Part shown: in pieces, positions 8,986-17,424 of the stretch | Position numbering within the stretch: position 1 is the first letter of the stretch | How the letters are laid out: each line of letters begins with the position of its first letter | From: Maribacter sp. PR1 | GTDB taxonomy: Bacteria > Bacteroidota > Bacteroidia > Flavobacteriales > Flavobacteriaceae | Direction of reading: 5' to 3' | DNA length: 64,000 bases | Assembly: GCF_028464145.1 (NCBI RefSeq) | Contig: NZ_JAQPCG010000003.1 | Coordinates: 124,001 to 188,000, forward strand | Program-made: the position numbers and the translations under genes | Notes under the pieces: generated by a model | What the model saw: only the letters and a program-made list of their open reading frames with translations | What the model was told of the DNA's origin: nothing | Database searches by the model: none

Positions 8986-9837
8986 TTAGCTTAATAATAT
9001 CGAGTCCTCAATTACTTTAAAATTTTTAGTATTAGGAACATGTTTTGAATTTTCCAATAAGACGATTTTAGTTAGTGAAGAGAAAATTCGTTGAGCTCTT
9101 TTTATCATTCTTTTACCTGGAAACATAATATCTTTTTCAGCAGCAAAAATGGTAATTGGAGTTTTTATATTCTTTGCTGTCTGCTTAAGAATTATTGGTA
9201 AAGGCGAAAAATCCATGTTACAGTGTTGAAATGTAGTTGACATGAAGTTTATTGCAAAATCATCATATTCAGTAAAAAGGACACCCATTACTTTTTTAAT
9301 GTGCTTTTGGTTATTTGTTTTGATAAACTTTTTTAAGGGTATGAACATTTTGAATAAACCTACAAGAGGATTACCATTAACGATATAGACTGGTGCAATT
9401 AAGAATACCTGTTTTATAGTCGTTTCATTAAACTCTAGTGCTTTTAAACTGATTAAACCACCAAAAGAAAAGCCTACTAAGGTTACGTCTTTCAGTCTTA
9501 GTTTTATGATTACTTCAATAAGCCATTTTCCATAATCTAGCGACTTCATATCCAATCGATTCTCTGCACTTTTATTGGGCTGCGCTAAGACATCAATGGC
9601 AAAGACACAATATTTTGAAGCTAGATTGGGGAAAGAATCTAAAATTTGTGGTGCACAACCCCCCGTCCCGTGAATCAGTACTAATGGAGGGTTTTTAGTA
9701 TCACCGGTAATAACAACATTAGTGACACCAAACTTTGTTTCTACTGATTTTTCTGAATATTCAATATTCAGCTCCTTTAACTTTTGATTGTAAAGGGTTA
9801 TGATTTTTTCTTTTCCTTCTTTTGATTTGAAAAACAT
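8986..9837 (-). CDS. Alpha/beta-fold hydrolase
   Basis: 283 residues, no signal peptide, so cytoplasmic. The fold is shown by the oxyanion strand LVLIHGTGG (about 52-60), nucleophile elbow GFSFGG with Ser124, acid Asp236 (AAEKDIMFP) and catalytic His266 (NSKHVPN). This is the carboxylesterase/lipase-like branch related to haloperoxidases and meta-cleavage hydrolases; the substrate cannot be told. The start codon is preceded by the shared leader (9842-9857 on the complementary strand). The first codons (MFFKS) and leader are repeated at 12649-12717. Confidence 0.85.
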   Translation of the reverse strand: MFFKSKEGKEKIITLYNQKLKELNIEYSEKSVETKFGVTNVVITGDTKNPPLVLIHGTGGCAPQILDSFPNLASKYCVFAIDVLAQPNKSAENRLDMKSLDYGKWLIEVIIKLRLKDVTLVGFSFGGLISLKALEFNETTIKQVFLIAPVYIVNGNPLVGLFKMFIPLKKFIKTNNQKHIKKVMGVLFTEYDDFAINFMSTTFQHCNMDFSPLPIILKQTAKNIKTPITIFAAEKDIMFPGKRMIKRAQRIFSSLTKIVLLENSKHVPNTKNFKVIEDSILLS

Positions 9838-9841
9838 AGAC

Positions 9842-9873
9842 TGTTCGTTTTTTGATTGATGATTTATGGATTA
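9842..9873 (-). promoter_or_regulatory. Conserved leader AATCAAAAAACGAACA before the hydrolase
   Basis: On the minus strand AATCAAAAAACGAACA (9857-9842) ends 4 nt before the ATG at 9837. The same 16-mer precedes start codons at 12681, 30275, 35870 and 40379, with a variant before 17167. The longer 32-bp block to 9873 is shared only with 12685-12717. It probably forms most of the 5' leader and supplies the A-rich initiation region favoured by Bacteroidota ribosomes. Confidence 0.6.
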
Positions 9874-9903
9874 ATGTATCGTAGAATTTTATTAGGCAAT
9901 AGA

Positions 9904-11337
9904 TTATTTTTCAATGATTAAATTTTCCAAATACCTGAGAGCTGTAGCCATTATATTCTTTCGATTTTTTGCCTTTTCATTAAAAGAATCCAAAGTCTCT
10001 CTAGTTAATTTTCGCCCCTTCACAAAAACATAGGTGGGATTTTTAAGCGAAGTCAAATTGACAAGTGGGTTTTCATCCACCAACAACAAATTAGCAATCT
10101 TACCTTCTTCAATAGTTCCAAGTTGATTCATCGTTGCATGTGTTTGAGAAGCATTAACAGTAGCTGTTTTCAAAACTTCGAAATTGGAAAGTCCAGCTTC
10201 TTTGTAAAAATTCAGTTCTGTATGAATTGAAAAACCTGGAAGCGTAACTCCAATACCACCATCAGTGCCGCAAATTATAGTAACACCAGCTTCATGCAGT
10301 TTTCTAACGATGTTCATGTGAAAATCGTGCTGTTTTTTTATCCTATCAACTGTCGAAGGATCTTCTTGCTTTGCAGTATACCAACGCTCAAATTGTCTTT
10401 TACTATCATCCATTTTAATGAGCGGATTCATATACTCCAATGATTCTGAATCTAAAATGGAATCATCCATCATCATTTGATAAATATTGTTGAATACAGT
10501 AAGTGTAGGACCATAGCTCGTGTGTTTGGATTGTGAAATTGAATCAATTATGGGTTGCAACTTAATTGTATCTAAATCAAACTGTAACGGTTGCTGTACA
10601 ATTTCTTCGACATGTTCAATGGATTTGATTTGAGTGTTTAAATGATATGAAAATGGTACCTTTTGAGAAGGGTGAGCAACAATGTCAATTTCAGAAATTT
10701 TGGCTTGTTGAATCACAGCATCAAAAATCGCTTTATCCAAACCATAATACGTTTTGATGAAATCGTAACCTCTGTCTTTATATGAAATAACCTTGTCTTT
10801 AGCTTCACTCGGATTACTTAGATTTAAATTATCATCACCAATGAATTCCAAGCCTGTTAGTTTAGGCCCTGTTGTAAAAAACGATGGTGAAAAAATATTT
10901 TCTTCCATTACATCTTCTTTAATTCTTAAATGCATGGGCATGCCCCAAAGATTTCTAATTGCTGTTACACCATTGGATAGGTAGAGTCCGAGTTCATATC
11001 TATCCCACACATGCACATGCATATCGATAAGACCTGGTGTTAGATACTTATACTCTCCGTCAAAAATTTGAATTCCATCGACTTCAATAGAATCATCAAT
11101 TTTTTCAATAATTCCGTCTTTTATATATACCATTTTATTCACCAAAACAGTGTCTTGGTTCATTGGGATTATATTGACGTTCTTAATGAGATAAGAATTA
11201 TTGGACGCTGATTCATTCTGGTTAATCTCAAGATAATTTGTGCTTGATGCATCAACCCAAAGTGTAATGATTCCTATAAGTACAAGCAAGCCGATAAGTA
11301 CGAAGACAATTTTTAAAATTCGTTTTACTATTTTCAT
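9904..11337 (-). CDS. Membrane-anchored amidohydrolase (imidazolonepropionase-like)
   Basis: 477 residues from ATG 11337; a TTG six codons earlier is possible but less likely. Residues 6-27 form an N-terminal membrane anchor, so the catalytic domain is periplasmic. Metal ligands are visible: H107-x-H109 (GLIDMHVHVW), His in VAHPS (about 217), His in SIEHVEE (about 240) and Asp in CGTDGG (about 352); IKTYYG supplies a likely Lys. This pattern belongs to metal-dependent hydrolases related to Xaa-Pro dipeptidases and imidazolonepropionases. The substrate is unknown, possibly dipeptides or lactams. It lies 66 bp downstream of the hydrolase on the opposite coordinate side, so they are not co-transcribed in order. 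Confidence 0.88.
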   Translation of the reverse strand: MKIVKRILKIVFVLIGLLVLIGIITLWVDASSTNYLEINQNESASNNSYLIKNVNIIPMNQDTVLVNKMVYIKDGIIEKIDDSIEVDGIQIFDGEYKYLTPGLIDMHVHVWDRYELGLYLSNGVTAIRNLWGMPMHLRIKEDVMEENIFSPSFFTTGPKLTGLEFIGDDNLNLSNPSEAKDKVISYKDRGYDFIKTYYGLDKAIFDAVIQQAKISEIDIVAHPSQKVPFSYHLNTQIKSIEHVEEIVQQPLQFDLDTIKLQPIIDSISQSKHTSYGPTLTVFNNIYQMMMDDSILDSESLEYMNPLIKMDDSKRQFERWYTAKQEDPSTVDRIKKQHDFHMNIVRKLHEAGVTIICGTDGGIGVTLPGFSIHTELNFYKEAGLSNFEVLKTATVNASQTHATMNQLGTIEEGKIANLLLVDENPLVNLTSLKNPTYVFVKGRKLTRETLDSFNEKAKNRKNIMATALRYLENLIIEK

Positions 11338-11463
11338 TTGGTTACATTTAAACAACAGATTATATTGATTGGTATATGAACCTTAGCCAGCCGATGGGTA
11401 GCTATGATTAATACACCTTTTTGTATGCCGTTTTATTCCTTCTTATGTTAAGTGATGACAATG

Positions 11464-11949
11464 TTAGCTGGTTAAGAGATCATCGATGCGACAGTAACCC
11501 ATTTCCATTGCAGCGGCCATTCCAGTTGCCAAGGCCTCATCACATTGCTTTTTGGAACCATATTCAATCAATGTTCTAACATTGGTACCCTCGCTTACTG
11601 CTTCAAAAGTTAAGGTAACAACAGTTTTATTAATTATTCCTTTTTCTGAACTTCCAATCTTATGCTGCTCATCTTGGACAATCTTCTTATATGTTACTAT
11701 TTCACGATAGGTACCTGCAATCTTGATTTCTGTGCCTTCTACCTCATTTCTAAAAACGTTCTCATAAATACCGTTGATTCGAAAATCTATTTCGCAAACC
11801 GGCATTGACCACCCAGGAGGGCCAAGCATGCATTGACGAACCAGGCTTGCATCGGTGAAAGGTTTCCAAACAGATTCTACTTGAGAATTGAATCTCCTTA
11901 CTACTTCAACCTTTGTTTCAGAAAGGTTTTTTATAGTCGCTGGTTTCAT
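11464..11949 (-). CDS. SRPBCC/AHSA1-domain protein
   Basis: 161 residues, cytoplasmic, single START-like domain of the AHSA1 (activator of Hsp90 ATPase) subgroup. Visible features are the opening strand VEVVRRFNSQVESVWKPFTD, PPGWSMPVCEIDFRINGIYE, and the C-terminal helix with FEAVSEGTNVRTLIEYGS. In bacteria these are small hydrophobic-ligand-binding proteins, often next to ArsR regulators; none is adjacent here. The 3' end runs into a CAATGTTAGCTGG box resembling those after the genes at 3960 and 4917. Confidence 0.85.
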   Translation of the reverse strand: MKPATIKNLSETKVEVVRRFNSQVESVWKPFTDASLVRQCMLGPPGWSMPVCEIDFRINGIYENVFRNEVEGTEIKIAGTYREIVTYKKIVQDEQHKIGSSEKGIINKTVVTLTFEAVSEGTNVRTLIEYGSKKQCDEALATGMAAAMEMGYCRIDDLLTS

Positions 11950-12043
11950 ATTTTTCTCTTTTTTTGAATTGTTAAAATTTTATCTAATGTTTGGACCAAG
12001 TGAAATATCCCTAAGGACATTGCGTATGGTTGTTTTAAGCCGT

Positions 12044-12619
12044 TTATCTAAACTGTTTTGGTTTCATCTGTAAACTAGCGTTTTCAACGATTTCTGAAAT
12101 TCGTTTATTTCTTGTGTCATCTCTCTTAGCTGAAGCAACCCAGTATAGAAGTCCCTTTTTAGAAGACTTATTTAGACTTTCAAAGTATTTCATTGCTCCT
12201 TTCTGTCTTCTAAGTTCTTGTTCTAGGTCTTCGGGTATTTCTAGTCTTTCAACAGTATCTAGAATTGTGCAAGAACCATTTTCTTTTGCGATTTCAATGC
12301 TTTTATAGCCAGCCTCTTTCATAAGACTCTGGTCAATTAACATTTTTACTTTATCCTTATTTACTTTTGACCAATTACTTTTCGGCTTTCTTTTACTGAA
12401 ATACTGCTTGAATCGTTCGTTATCAATTGTCTTTATTGTACTATCAATCCAACCAAAACAAAGTGATTCGTCAACAGATTCACTCCAACTGAGGTTGAAA
12501 TTAGGAGTTCCTTTTTTATAAAAAACCAACCAAATGGCATCCTTTTCTTTATGATTCAATTCAAGCCAGTCTCTCCACTCTTCTCTACTTCTTGGACAAA
12601 TTTCTTTAGCCTCTTTCAT
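12044..12619 (-). CDS. YdeI/OmpD-associated family protein
   Basis: 191 residues from ATG 12619; a TTG at 12643 would add eight residues. The sequence EWRDWLELNHKEKDAIWLVF, SWSESVDESLCFGWIDS and KPKSNWSKVNKDKV is typical of the YdeI family of bacteriocin-protection/envelope-stress proteins, with the C-terminal DUF1905-like helix KGLLYWVASAKRDDTR. Cytoplasmic, no signal peptide. The precise biochemical role of the family is not settled. Upstream lies a decayed duplicate leader (12649-12717) that may now drive it. Confidence 0.85.
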   Translation of the reverse strand: MKEAKEICPRSREEWRDWLELNHKEKDAIWLVFYKKGTPNFNLSWSESVDESLCFGWIDSTIKTIDNERFKQYFSKRKPKSNWSKVNKDKVKMLIDQSLMKEAGYKSIEIAKENGSCTILDTVERLEIPEDLEQELRRQKGAMKYFESLNKSSKKGLLYWVASAKRDDTRNKRISEIVENASLQMKPKQFR

Positions 12620-12648
12620 TCTGTTTTCTCTAATGGTGTACAAAAGTC

Positions 12649-12717
12649 TTATATAAGTAGTAGTTGTGATTTAAAAAACATGTGCTGTTCGTTTTTTGAT
12701 TGATGATTTATGGATTG
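12649..12717 (-). pseudogene. Leader and first codons duplicated from the 8986-9837 hydrolase
   Basis: 32 bp at 12685-12717 match the hydrolase leader at 9841-9873. The ATG at 12681 then opens MFFKSQLLLI and stops at 12649, versus MFFKSKEGKE in the intact gene. This looks like a truncated duplicate or a scar of a recombination that exchanged coding sequences behind a common leader. It lies just upstream of the YdeI gene and could supply its promoter. Confidence 0.5.
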
Positions 12718-12735
12718 ATATAATATTAAGTCCAG

Positions 12736-13668
12736 CTAAATGCTTATGACTACATTTCCTCTTTTATGACCCATCTCCACATATGTATGAGCTTCGGCCA
12801 TTTTTTCTAAAGGATATACGCTATCAATAACAGGTCTAAGTTTCTCTTGTTCCGCTAACCTTTTTAAATTAAAAAAAGCTTCTTTTGGCGTTGATGGAGT
12901 ACCATGATCGATGGATATATATTTGCCATTCGAAGTCAATGCTTTTTTGCTCTTTTCTTTTAGTTTCGATGATTTCGAATTGCCTACGGCATCAATCACA
13001 TATTTATACCTTTCCAATTTTGTTTCAGCATTTTCTATCGTGTAGTCAATCACCTTATCACTACCTAAAGATTTTACTAAATCGAAGTTTCTACCACTGC
13101 ATACACTAGTAACATGAGCACCCATATGCTTCGCCAATTGTATCGCCATGGTACCTATACTTCCTGACGCTCCATAAATTAAAACCCGGTCACCCTTATT
13201 TATACTCGTCTTTTTTAATAAATGAGAAGCCAGCAATCCACCATAAGGGATTGCTGCTGCTTCTTCAAAACTAAGATTCAAAGGTTTTAGTGCCAGATTC
13301 CAATCTTCGGGTAAACAAATATATTCTGCATAAGAACCAAAACGACGTTTGGTAGGCGAGATAGAACCATAAGCAAAAACCTCATCCCCTATTTCAAACA
13401 TTAACACATCTTTACCTTTACGCTCTACAATTCCAGCTGTTACCATCCCCAATATAGGATTTCTCGGACGTCCAAAACCAAATATGAGTTGAAGTATAAA
13501 TCTGGGGATCAAAGGTTCATTTAATCTCCGAATAAGAACATCGCTTGTGGTAACTGAAGTAGCACGTATCTTTATAAGTACTTCATTATCTTTTGGTGTT
13601 GGTTTTTTAACAGTACTTAGCACCAGATTTTCTACCTCCCCATATTTTAGACATGCTATTGCTTTCAT
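12736..13668 (-). CDS. NAD(P)-dependent MDR reductase (quinone oxidoreductase type)
   Basis: 310 residues, cytoplasmic. Medium-chain dehydrogenase/reductase: N-terminal GroES-like domain (VLIKIRATSVTTSDVLIRR) and Rossmann domain with GASGSIGTMAIQLAKHMGA near 165-185. Zinc ligands of true alcohol dehydrogenases are absent, which points to the zinc-free quinone/enone reductase branch. It reduces quinones or alpha,beta-unsaturated carbonyls using NADPH; the exact substrate is unknown. It is about 86 bp downstream of the PD40 lipoprotein gene on the same strand. Confidence 0.85.
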   Translation of the reverse strand: MKAIACLKYGEVENLVLSTVKKPTPKDNEVLIKIRATSVTTSDVLIRRLNEPLIPRFILQLIFGFGRPRNPILGMVTAGIVERKGKDVLMFEIGDEVFAYGSISPTKRRFGSYAEYICLPEDWNLALKPLNLSFEEAAAIPYGGLLASHLLKKTSINKGDRVLIYGASGSIGTMAIQLAKHMGAHVTSVCSGRNFDLVKSLGSDKVIDYTIENAETKLERYKYVIDAVGNSKSSKLKEKSKKALTSNGKYISIDHGTPSTPKEAFFNLKRLAEQEKLRPVIDSVYPLEKMAEAHTYVEMGHKRGNVVISI

Positions 13669-13753
13669 AATTGTTCTTGCTCACAGCAAAGTTGATTAAA
13701 ATGTGGGGTATAAAAGTTCGCATTTTGAAATTGGAACAAACCTTTCCTTTTCA

Positions 13754-14662
13754 TTATTCCTTTTTAAGAGCATAGATAACTTTTGCATCTACCCAAAAAA
13801 TATCTACATTTTCAAAATCGTCTGATCCAACATTTCTACTAAAGAAAAGGTATTTACCGTCTGGCGTTATACTTGCAGAAGCTTCCCAAGCGTTGGTGTT
13901 TATTTTATCTCCCAAATTAATGCCTTCACCCCAAGTACCGTCATTTTGTTTAAAACTGATATAAATATCAGAGTCTCCAAAACCATCTTCCCTTTTAGCA
14001 TCAAATAATAAATACGATTCATCTGGGGCTATAAAAGGATGGCTCAAAAAGGTTCCTGTGTTTATTGCTTTTGGTAATGCCTTGGGTTCTTCATGTTTAC
14101 CGTTAATTAAGCGCGAATAACGTATTGGAAACGTTGAATCGTTTTCTTTATAGGTGTCAAAATAATATGTGCCATTTGAAGACGATGAGAGGCGCATAAT
14201 ATACATAGAATCATTACTTACAGTAGGAGGTTCTAGTTTTTGTAATTCTGACCATCCAGCTTCTGTTCTTTTTAGATACCTATCACCTAAATGCATGGTT
14301 TGTCCATCTGGGGATATTACCGGTCTTCCTATCCATGGAGATGCTATTTCAGATTTCTTCCATTCCCCATTAATTTCGTTGTATTTGTATTCGTAAAAAG
14401 CTGATTTTTTATTTTCTTCTCCTCTTCTAATAAAATAAAACGCTTTCATATCTGGTGTGAATGCACTATTAACTTCATACAAATCTGTAGACACAAGACC
14501 TGGAGCAAAAGGTATGGGCGTTAATCCTGGTGGTTTTTGTCCCAGATATGAGTTTTCTATGGATAAAGAATCATTTTCTTTTACATTCGAATTCTCAGTT
14601 TTACAGGCACTTAAAAATAGTACAGATAGCAATACTGAGATTTTAATTGTGAGGTTTTTCAT
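13754..14662 (-). CDS. PD40 beta-propeller lipoprotein, paralog of 3960-4847
   Basis: 302 residues with lipobox LSAC (Cys20). PD40 propeller repeats include FTPDMKAFYFIRRG, APDESYLLFDAKREDGFGDS and ITPDGKYLFFSRN. It shares the FAPGLVST segment after LGQKPPGL and the C-terminal FWVDAKVI with the copy at 3960, with no nucleotide-level identity obvious, so the duplication is old. It probably faces the cell surface or periplasm. It follows the metallo-hydrolase gene at 14676 by 13 bp, so the two are likely co-transcribed. Confidence 0.75.
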   Translation of the reverse strand: MKNLTIKISVLLSVLFLSACKTENSNVKENDSLSIENSYLGQKPPGLTPIPFAPGLVSTDLYEVNSAFTPDMKAFYFIRRGEENKKSAFYEYKYNEINGEWKKSEIASPWIGRPVISPDGQTMHLGDRYLKRTEAGWSELQKLEPPTVSNDSMYIMRLSSSSNGTYYFDTYKENDSTFPIRYSRLINGKHEEPKALPKAINTGTFLSHPFIAPDESYLLFDAKREDGFGDSDIYISFKQNDGTWGEGINLGDKINTNAWEASASITPDGKYLFFSRNVGSDDFENVDIFWVDAKVIYALKKE

Positions 14663-14675
14663 TTCTTAATATGTT

Positions 14676-15575
14676 TTAATCGACTGGATATATTATGAAG
14701 CTATCATGAATTTTTTTTGTTGGTGTATCTCCCAATTTTGTTAGAGCATTTGAAAGTTCTTTTAATGTGAGCACACTTAACGGAAGTTGGTGTTCTTTAG
14801 GCTGGTAGTTACTTCCCATGGGGTAATCAACACCAGCTGTCTGAGTCATTTCAATGTGATTTCCAAGTATGGTTGAAACCTCATTAATGTCGGTGAATTT
14901 TACAAGTCTTTCAATACTCATTTTAAAAGCAATCCAATCATTTATGTATAGTCTACCAGGATAAAAGGTGTCTCCAGTCAAGAGAATTTTCGTCGAAGTA
15001 TCATAAACCGCAATTGAAGAAGCTTGGTGTCCAGGAATTGGTATTATCTTCATCATGCGATTTCCTAAATCATAATCCACAACTTCTTCGGGCCAGTTGG
15101 CTATCTTAAAAAAATCTTGTACATCCTTAACCTCAAGACCGACTACAGAAGTGTTCGGTTTTCCTTTGAATTGTCCATCGCCTGCAAAGTGGTCTCCATG
15201 CTTATGAGTATGAGCAACTATTAATTCAACTTCTCCATTCTTTTCAGACCATTCGTTAATAATTTTATTTACAGTTTCATAAAGCGGAAAAATATCAGCT
15301 TCTTTAGTAGCTCCAGTATCCATTAATAGCGCTTTGTTCTCACCAAAAAACAGAAACATAAAAGGTGCTTCGTAATTTGTACACTTGTTTTGACGTAAAA
15401 TATAAGTATTGCTATTGTACTTAACGACCTGAATTGGTGGGTCAATATTATCATCACAGTTTTCAGAGCCATGAATCCAATTTTGCACACTTAAATCAAC
15501 AGTTTCTTCGATTGATGGTTGGCATGACGAAATCAGAATTAGTAATGATATTACAATTGTGATTTTTGTTTTCAT
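14676..15575 (-). CDS. MBL-fold metallo-hydrolase lipoprotein
   Basis: 299 residues from ATG 15575; the ORF is open 26 codons further up, but only this start places the signal peptide correctly (MKTKITIVISLLILISSC, lipid Cys18). The metallo-beta-lactamase fold shows HTHKHGDH (His124, His126, Asp128, His129), then PIPGHQASS and LTGDTFYPG for the remaining ligands. It is a periplasmic, lipid-anchored hydrolase of the glyoxalase II-like broad group; the substrate is unknown. The next gene follows 13 bp downstream. Beta-lactamase activity is possible but not specifically supported. Confidence 0.85.
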   Translation of the reverse strand: MKTKITIVISLLILISSCQPSIEETVDLSVQNWIHGSENCDDNIDPPIQVVKYNSNTYILRQNKCTNYEAPFMFLFFGENKALLMDTGATKEADIFPLYETVNKIINEWSEKNGEVELIVAHTHKHGDHFAGDGQFKGKPNTSVVGLEVKDVQDFFKIANWPEEVVDYDLGNRMMKIIPIPGHQASSIAVYDTSTKILLTGDTFYPGRLYINDWIAFKMSIERLVKFTDINEVSTILGNHIEMTQTAGVDYPMGSNYQPKEHQLPLSVLTLKELSNALTKLGDTPTKKIHDSFIIYPVD

Positions 15576-15670
15576 ATGATGGTCTCTATTGGCTTTAACG
15601 AGCTCGGCTATGAGTAGTTTCGTGGATAAGCACTTAACGTTGCAAGTATACACCGAACTGAAAATCCGCG

Positions 15671-15688
15671 TCCCGATAGCTATCGGGA
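15671..15688. repeat. Perfect 18-bp palindrome TCCCGATAGCTATCGGGA
   Basis: An exact palindrome in the gap between two minus-strand genes; degenerate copies lie at 3594 and 24597. Flavobacterial genomes often carry this sequence between genes. It could fold in RNA as a terminator-like stem or be a remnant of a mobile repeat. Confidence 0.65.
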
Positions 15689-15751
15689 TTCAGAAGTAGG
15701 AGAGAAAAGCAATTACTTATAGCCACTATTGTGTTCCGTTTTAATTTAACT

Positions 15752-16438
15752 TTACTTATTGCTAGGTCTTATGCCAAAAATTAGTAAATAACCTATCATC
15801 CAAAATTCTCCAATGGTTGCAGGTAGCGTAAGAAATCTATTGAAGCTAAAATCAATTCCTGCGTAGTGTATAACTGTAGAAATTAGATAGCCTATACCAC
15901 CTAAAATAATTATTCTTCCTAACCAGACAGGCAACCTTTTAGATTTGATAACTATGTATCCCATTGGAAATAGCCATAACCCGAAAAATAGGCCACCAAT
16001 ACCCCAAGCATTCGAAATAATATTTTGAAAAACCTGAATTAGTAAAACTTTGTCTTCCATAGCACTTACTTCAGAATTTGCAATACCTATTGCTGAGGCG
16101 ATTGAAATTGCACTTATCATAATGGCTAAAGCATTTACCATTCCCCATATACCTAGAGTCCAAGCTTCCCATTCATAATTATCTTTAAATAATTTGAAAA
16201 ACCAAACTGCGGTAAGAGCCTGAGAAATTACTATACCAAATTCTAATAGCAACCTAATTCTTGCTGTAGAATCTAATTCTACTAAATTTGTTAGCGTTTG
16301 TTCAGGATTACCAGACACAAATATTTGAGAATGAAAGACCATAAACCCTAGAATTCCTGTAATAGCCATCATTAAATACCATAAGCCAGTTATTCTAGCG
16401 GTCTTAATTAAATTTTTCTGTTCTGTATTTGCAATCAT
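15752..16438 (-). CDS. DUF4386 family membrane protein
   Basis: 228 residues with about six transmembrane helices. The opening KTARITGLWYLMMAITGILG, the RIRLLLEFGIVISQALTAVWFF segment (cited in part) and GGLFFGLWLFPMGYIV are characteristic of DUF4386, a bacterial inner-membrane family of unknown function. There is no catalytic signature. It lies between the metallo-hydrolase and the barrel gene, on the same strand as both. Confidence 0.82.
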   Translation of the reverse strand: MIANTEQKNLIKTARITGLWYLMMAITGILGFMVFHSQIFVSGNPEQTLTNLVELDSTARIRLLLEFGIVISQALTAVWFFKLFKDNYEWEAWTLGIWGMVNALAIMISAISIASAIGIANSEVSAMEDKVLLIQVFQNIISNAWGIGGLFFGLWLFPMGYIVIKSKRLPVWLGRIIILGGIGYLISTVIHYAGIDFSFNRFLTLPATIGEFWMIGYLLIFGIRPSNK

Positions 16439-16549
16439 AGATTATTTATTTTTATTATTTTATATTAATTCTGACGCTGTAAAAGAGTAATTGTTACAGT
16501 TTTGCCCTAATGGCACACAATAATAGAATATATGGCAATAGATAAATTT

Positions 16550-17167
16550 TTATAACCAACTAAAGCCTAATCCTATATTAAAGAGTACTGCATCTCTTTT
16601 TACATCACCATCTAAAGACGCACGACCAAGCACTAATTTAGACTGCACATTAAGTGCGAAGTTTTTCTTTTTGTAAATCTCATAACCTGTACTTGCCATT
16701 ACTGCGCAACCAAAGTTCCAATCGTCATTTACATCATCTTTAATATCATATAGTGCCGGCGAATCTATTGCTAGACCAATACCACCGTGAATCCACCATC
16801 TATCTTTTACCCAATATTGTAGCGAAGGAATGAATCCTCCAAAATGTCTGTCATTGTCTTGAAATTCGTATATGTTTCCTGGCATGGCAGCAGTAATGGC
16901 AAGATTTTCATTTAACATATAGCCCAATTTTAAATCTGGAAACACGAAGGTTCCTTGAGCTTTATCGAAGGTTTGATTACCAGCACTATCTTCTATACTG
17001 ATAATGCCACCACCTACAACAGCTTCGAAGATGAAACCATCCCTTTGTGTTGTTGTTTCAGAATTTGTGTTTTGTGCATATGTGGTAGTTGATACCAATG
17101 CAAAGGTTACACAAGCCATTTTTAATAAAAATTGTTTTTTGATTGTTTTCATTTTAATTGTTTTCAT
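16550..17167 (-). CDS. Outer-membrane beta-barrel protein, copy 1
   Basis: 205 residues with signal peptide (about 1-31, cleavage after TYAQ). Alternating aromatic strands (LKLGYMLNENLAITAAMPG, GGFIPSLQYWVKDRWWIHGG) and a C-terminal strand LFNIGLGFSWL fit a small OM barrel or porin-like fold. The gene is almost identical to 35253-35870: the first roughly 375 bp of the coding sequence differ at one base (17107 versus 35810, Val to Ala), while the last 240 bp show many, mostly silent changes. It lies directly downstream of the TolB-TPR-AraC regulator (17425-19206) and carries a variant of the shared leader and operator. Confidence 0.8.
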   Translation of the reverse strand: MKTIKMKTIKKQFLLKMACVTFALVSTTTYAQNTNSETTTQRDGFIFEAVVGGGIISIEDSAGNQTFDKAQGTFVFPDLKLGYMLNENLAITAAMPGNIYEFQDNDRHFGGFIPSLQYWVKDRWWIHGGIGLAIDSPALYDIKDDVNDDWNFGCAVMASTGYEIYKKKNFALNVQSKLVLGRASLDGDVKRDAVLFNIGLGFSWL

Positions 17168-17170
17168 GAT

Positions 17171-17180
17171 TGTTCGTTTT
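17171..17180 (-). promoter_or_regulatory. Variant of the shared leader
   Basis: TGTTCGTTTT here (plus strand) equals the first ten bases of TGTTCGTTTTTTGATT, the leader seen before five other start codons, then diverges. It ends 3 nt before ATG 17167. A CAAAGATG box (TTTG on the minus strand) lies at 17208-17215. Confidence 0.5.
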
Positions 17181-17243
17181 AAGAATTATTGTTTCGATTT
17201 GATGGTACAAAGATGCCATAAACCTTGAAGCAACAGTAAACAG

Positions 17244-17315
17244 TTATGAAGCAAGAGTTATTAAGTTTAGCACAAGACTGTAAATTATGAAGCAAGACTA
17301 TAGATTATGACGCAT
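17244..17315. promoter_or_regulatory. Direct-repeat array, candidate AraC-type operator
   Basis: TTATGAAGCAAGA occurs at 17244-17256 and 17285-17297, and TTATGACGCA at 17306-17315. Spacings of 41 and 21 bp place the repeats on one face of the helix, the geometry used by AraC-family activators. The array lies between the TPR-AraC regulator and the barrel gene and starts 36 bp beyond the CAAA box at 17208. Confidence 0.55.
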
Positions 17316-17424
17316 TTTAAAATATTTCCAAAGAATAAATCAAGTAATCTCTTACTGTTAATAATTTGATGAAGTAAAACTAATTGTAGCTTATAAAAGG
17401 AAGGTTCTATTTTCTAAATCAGAA

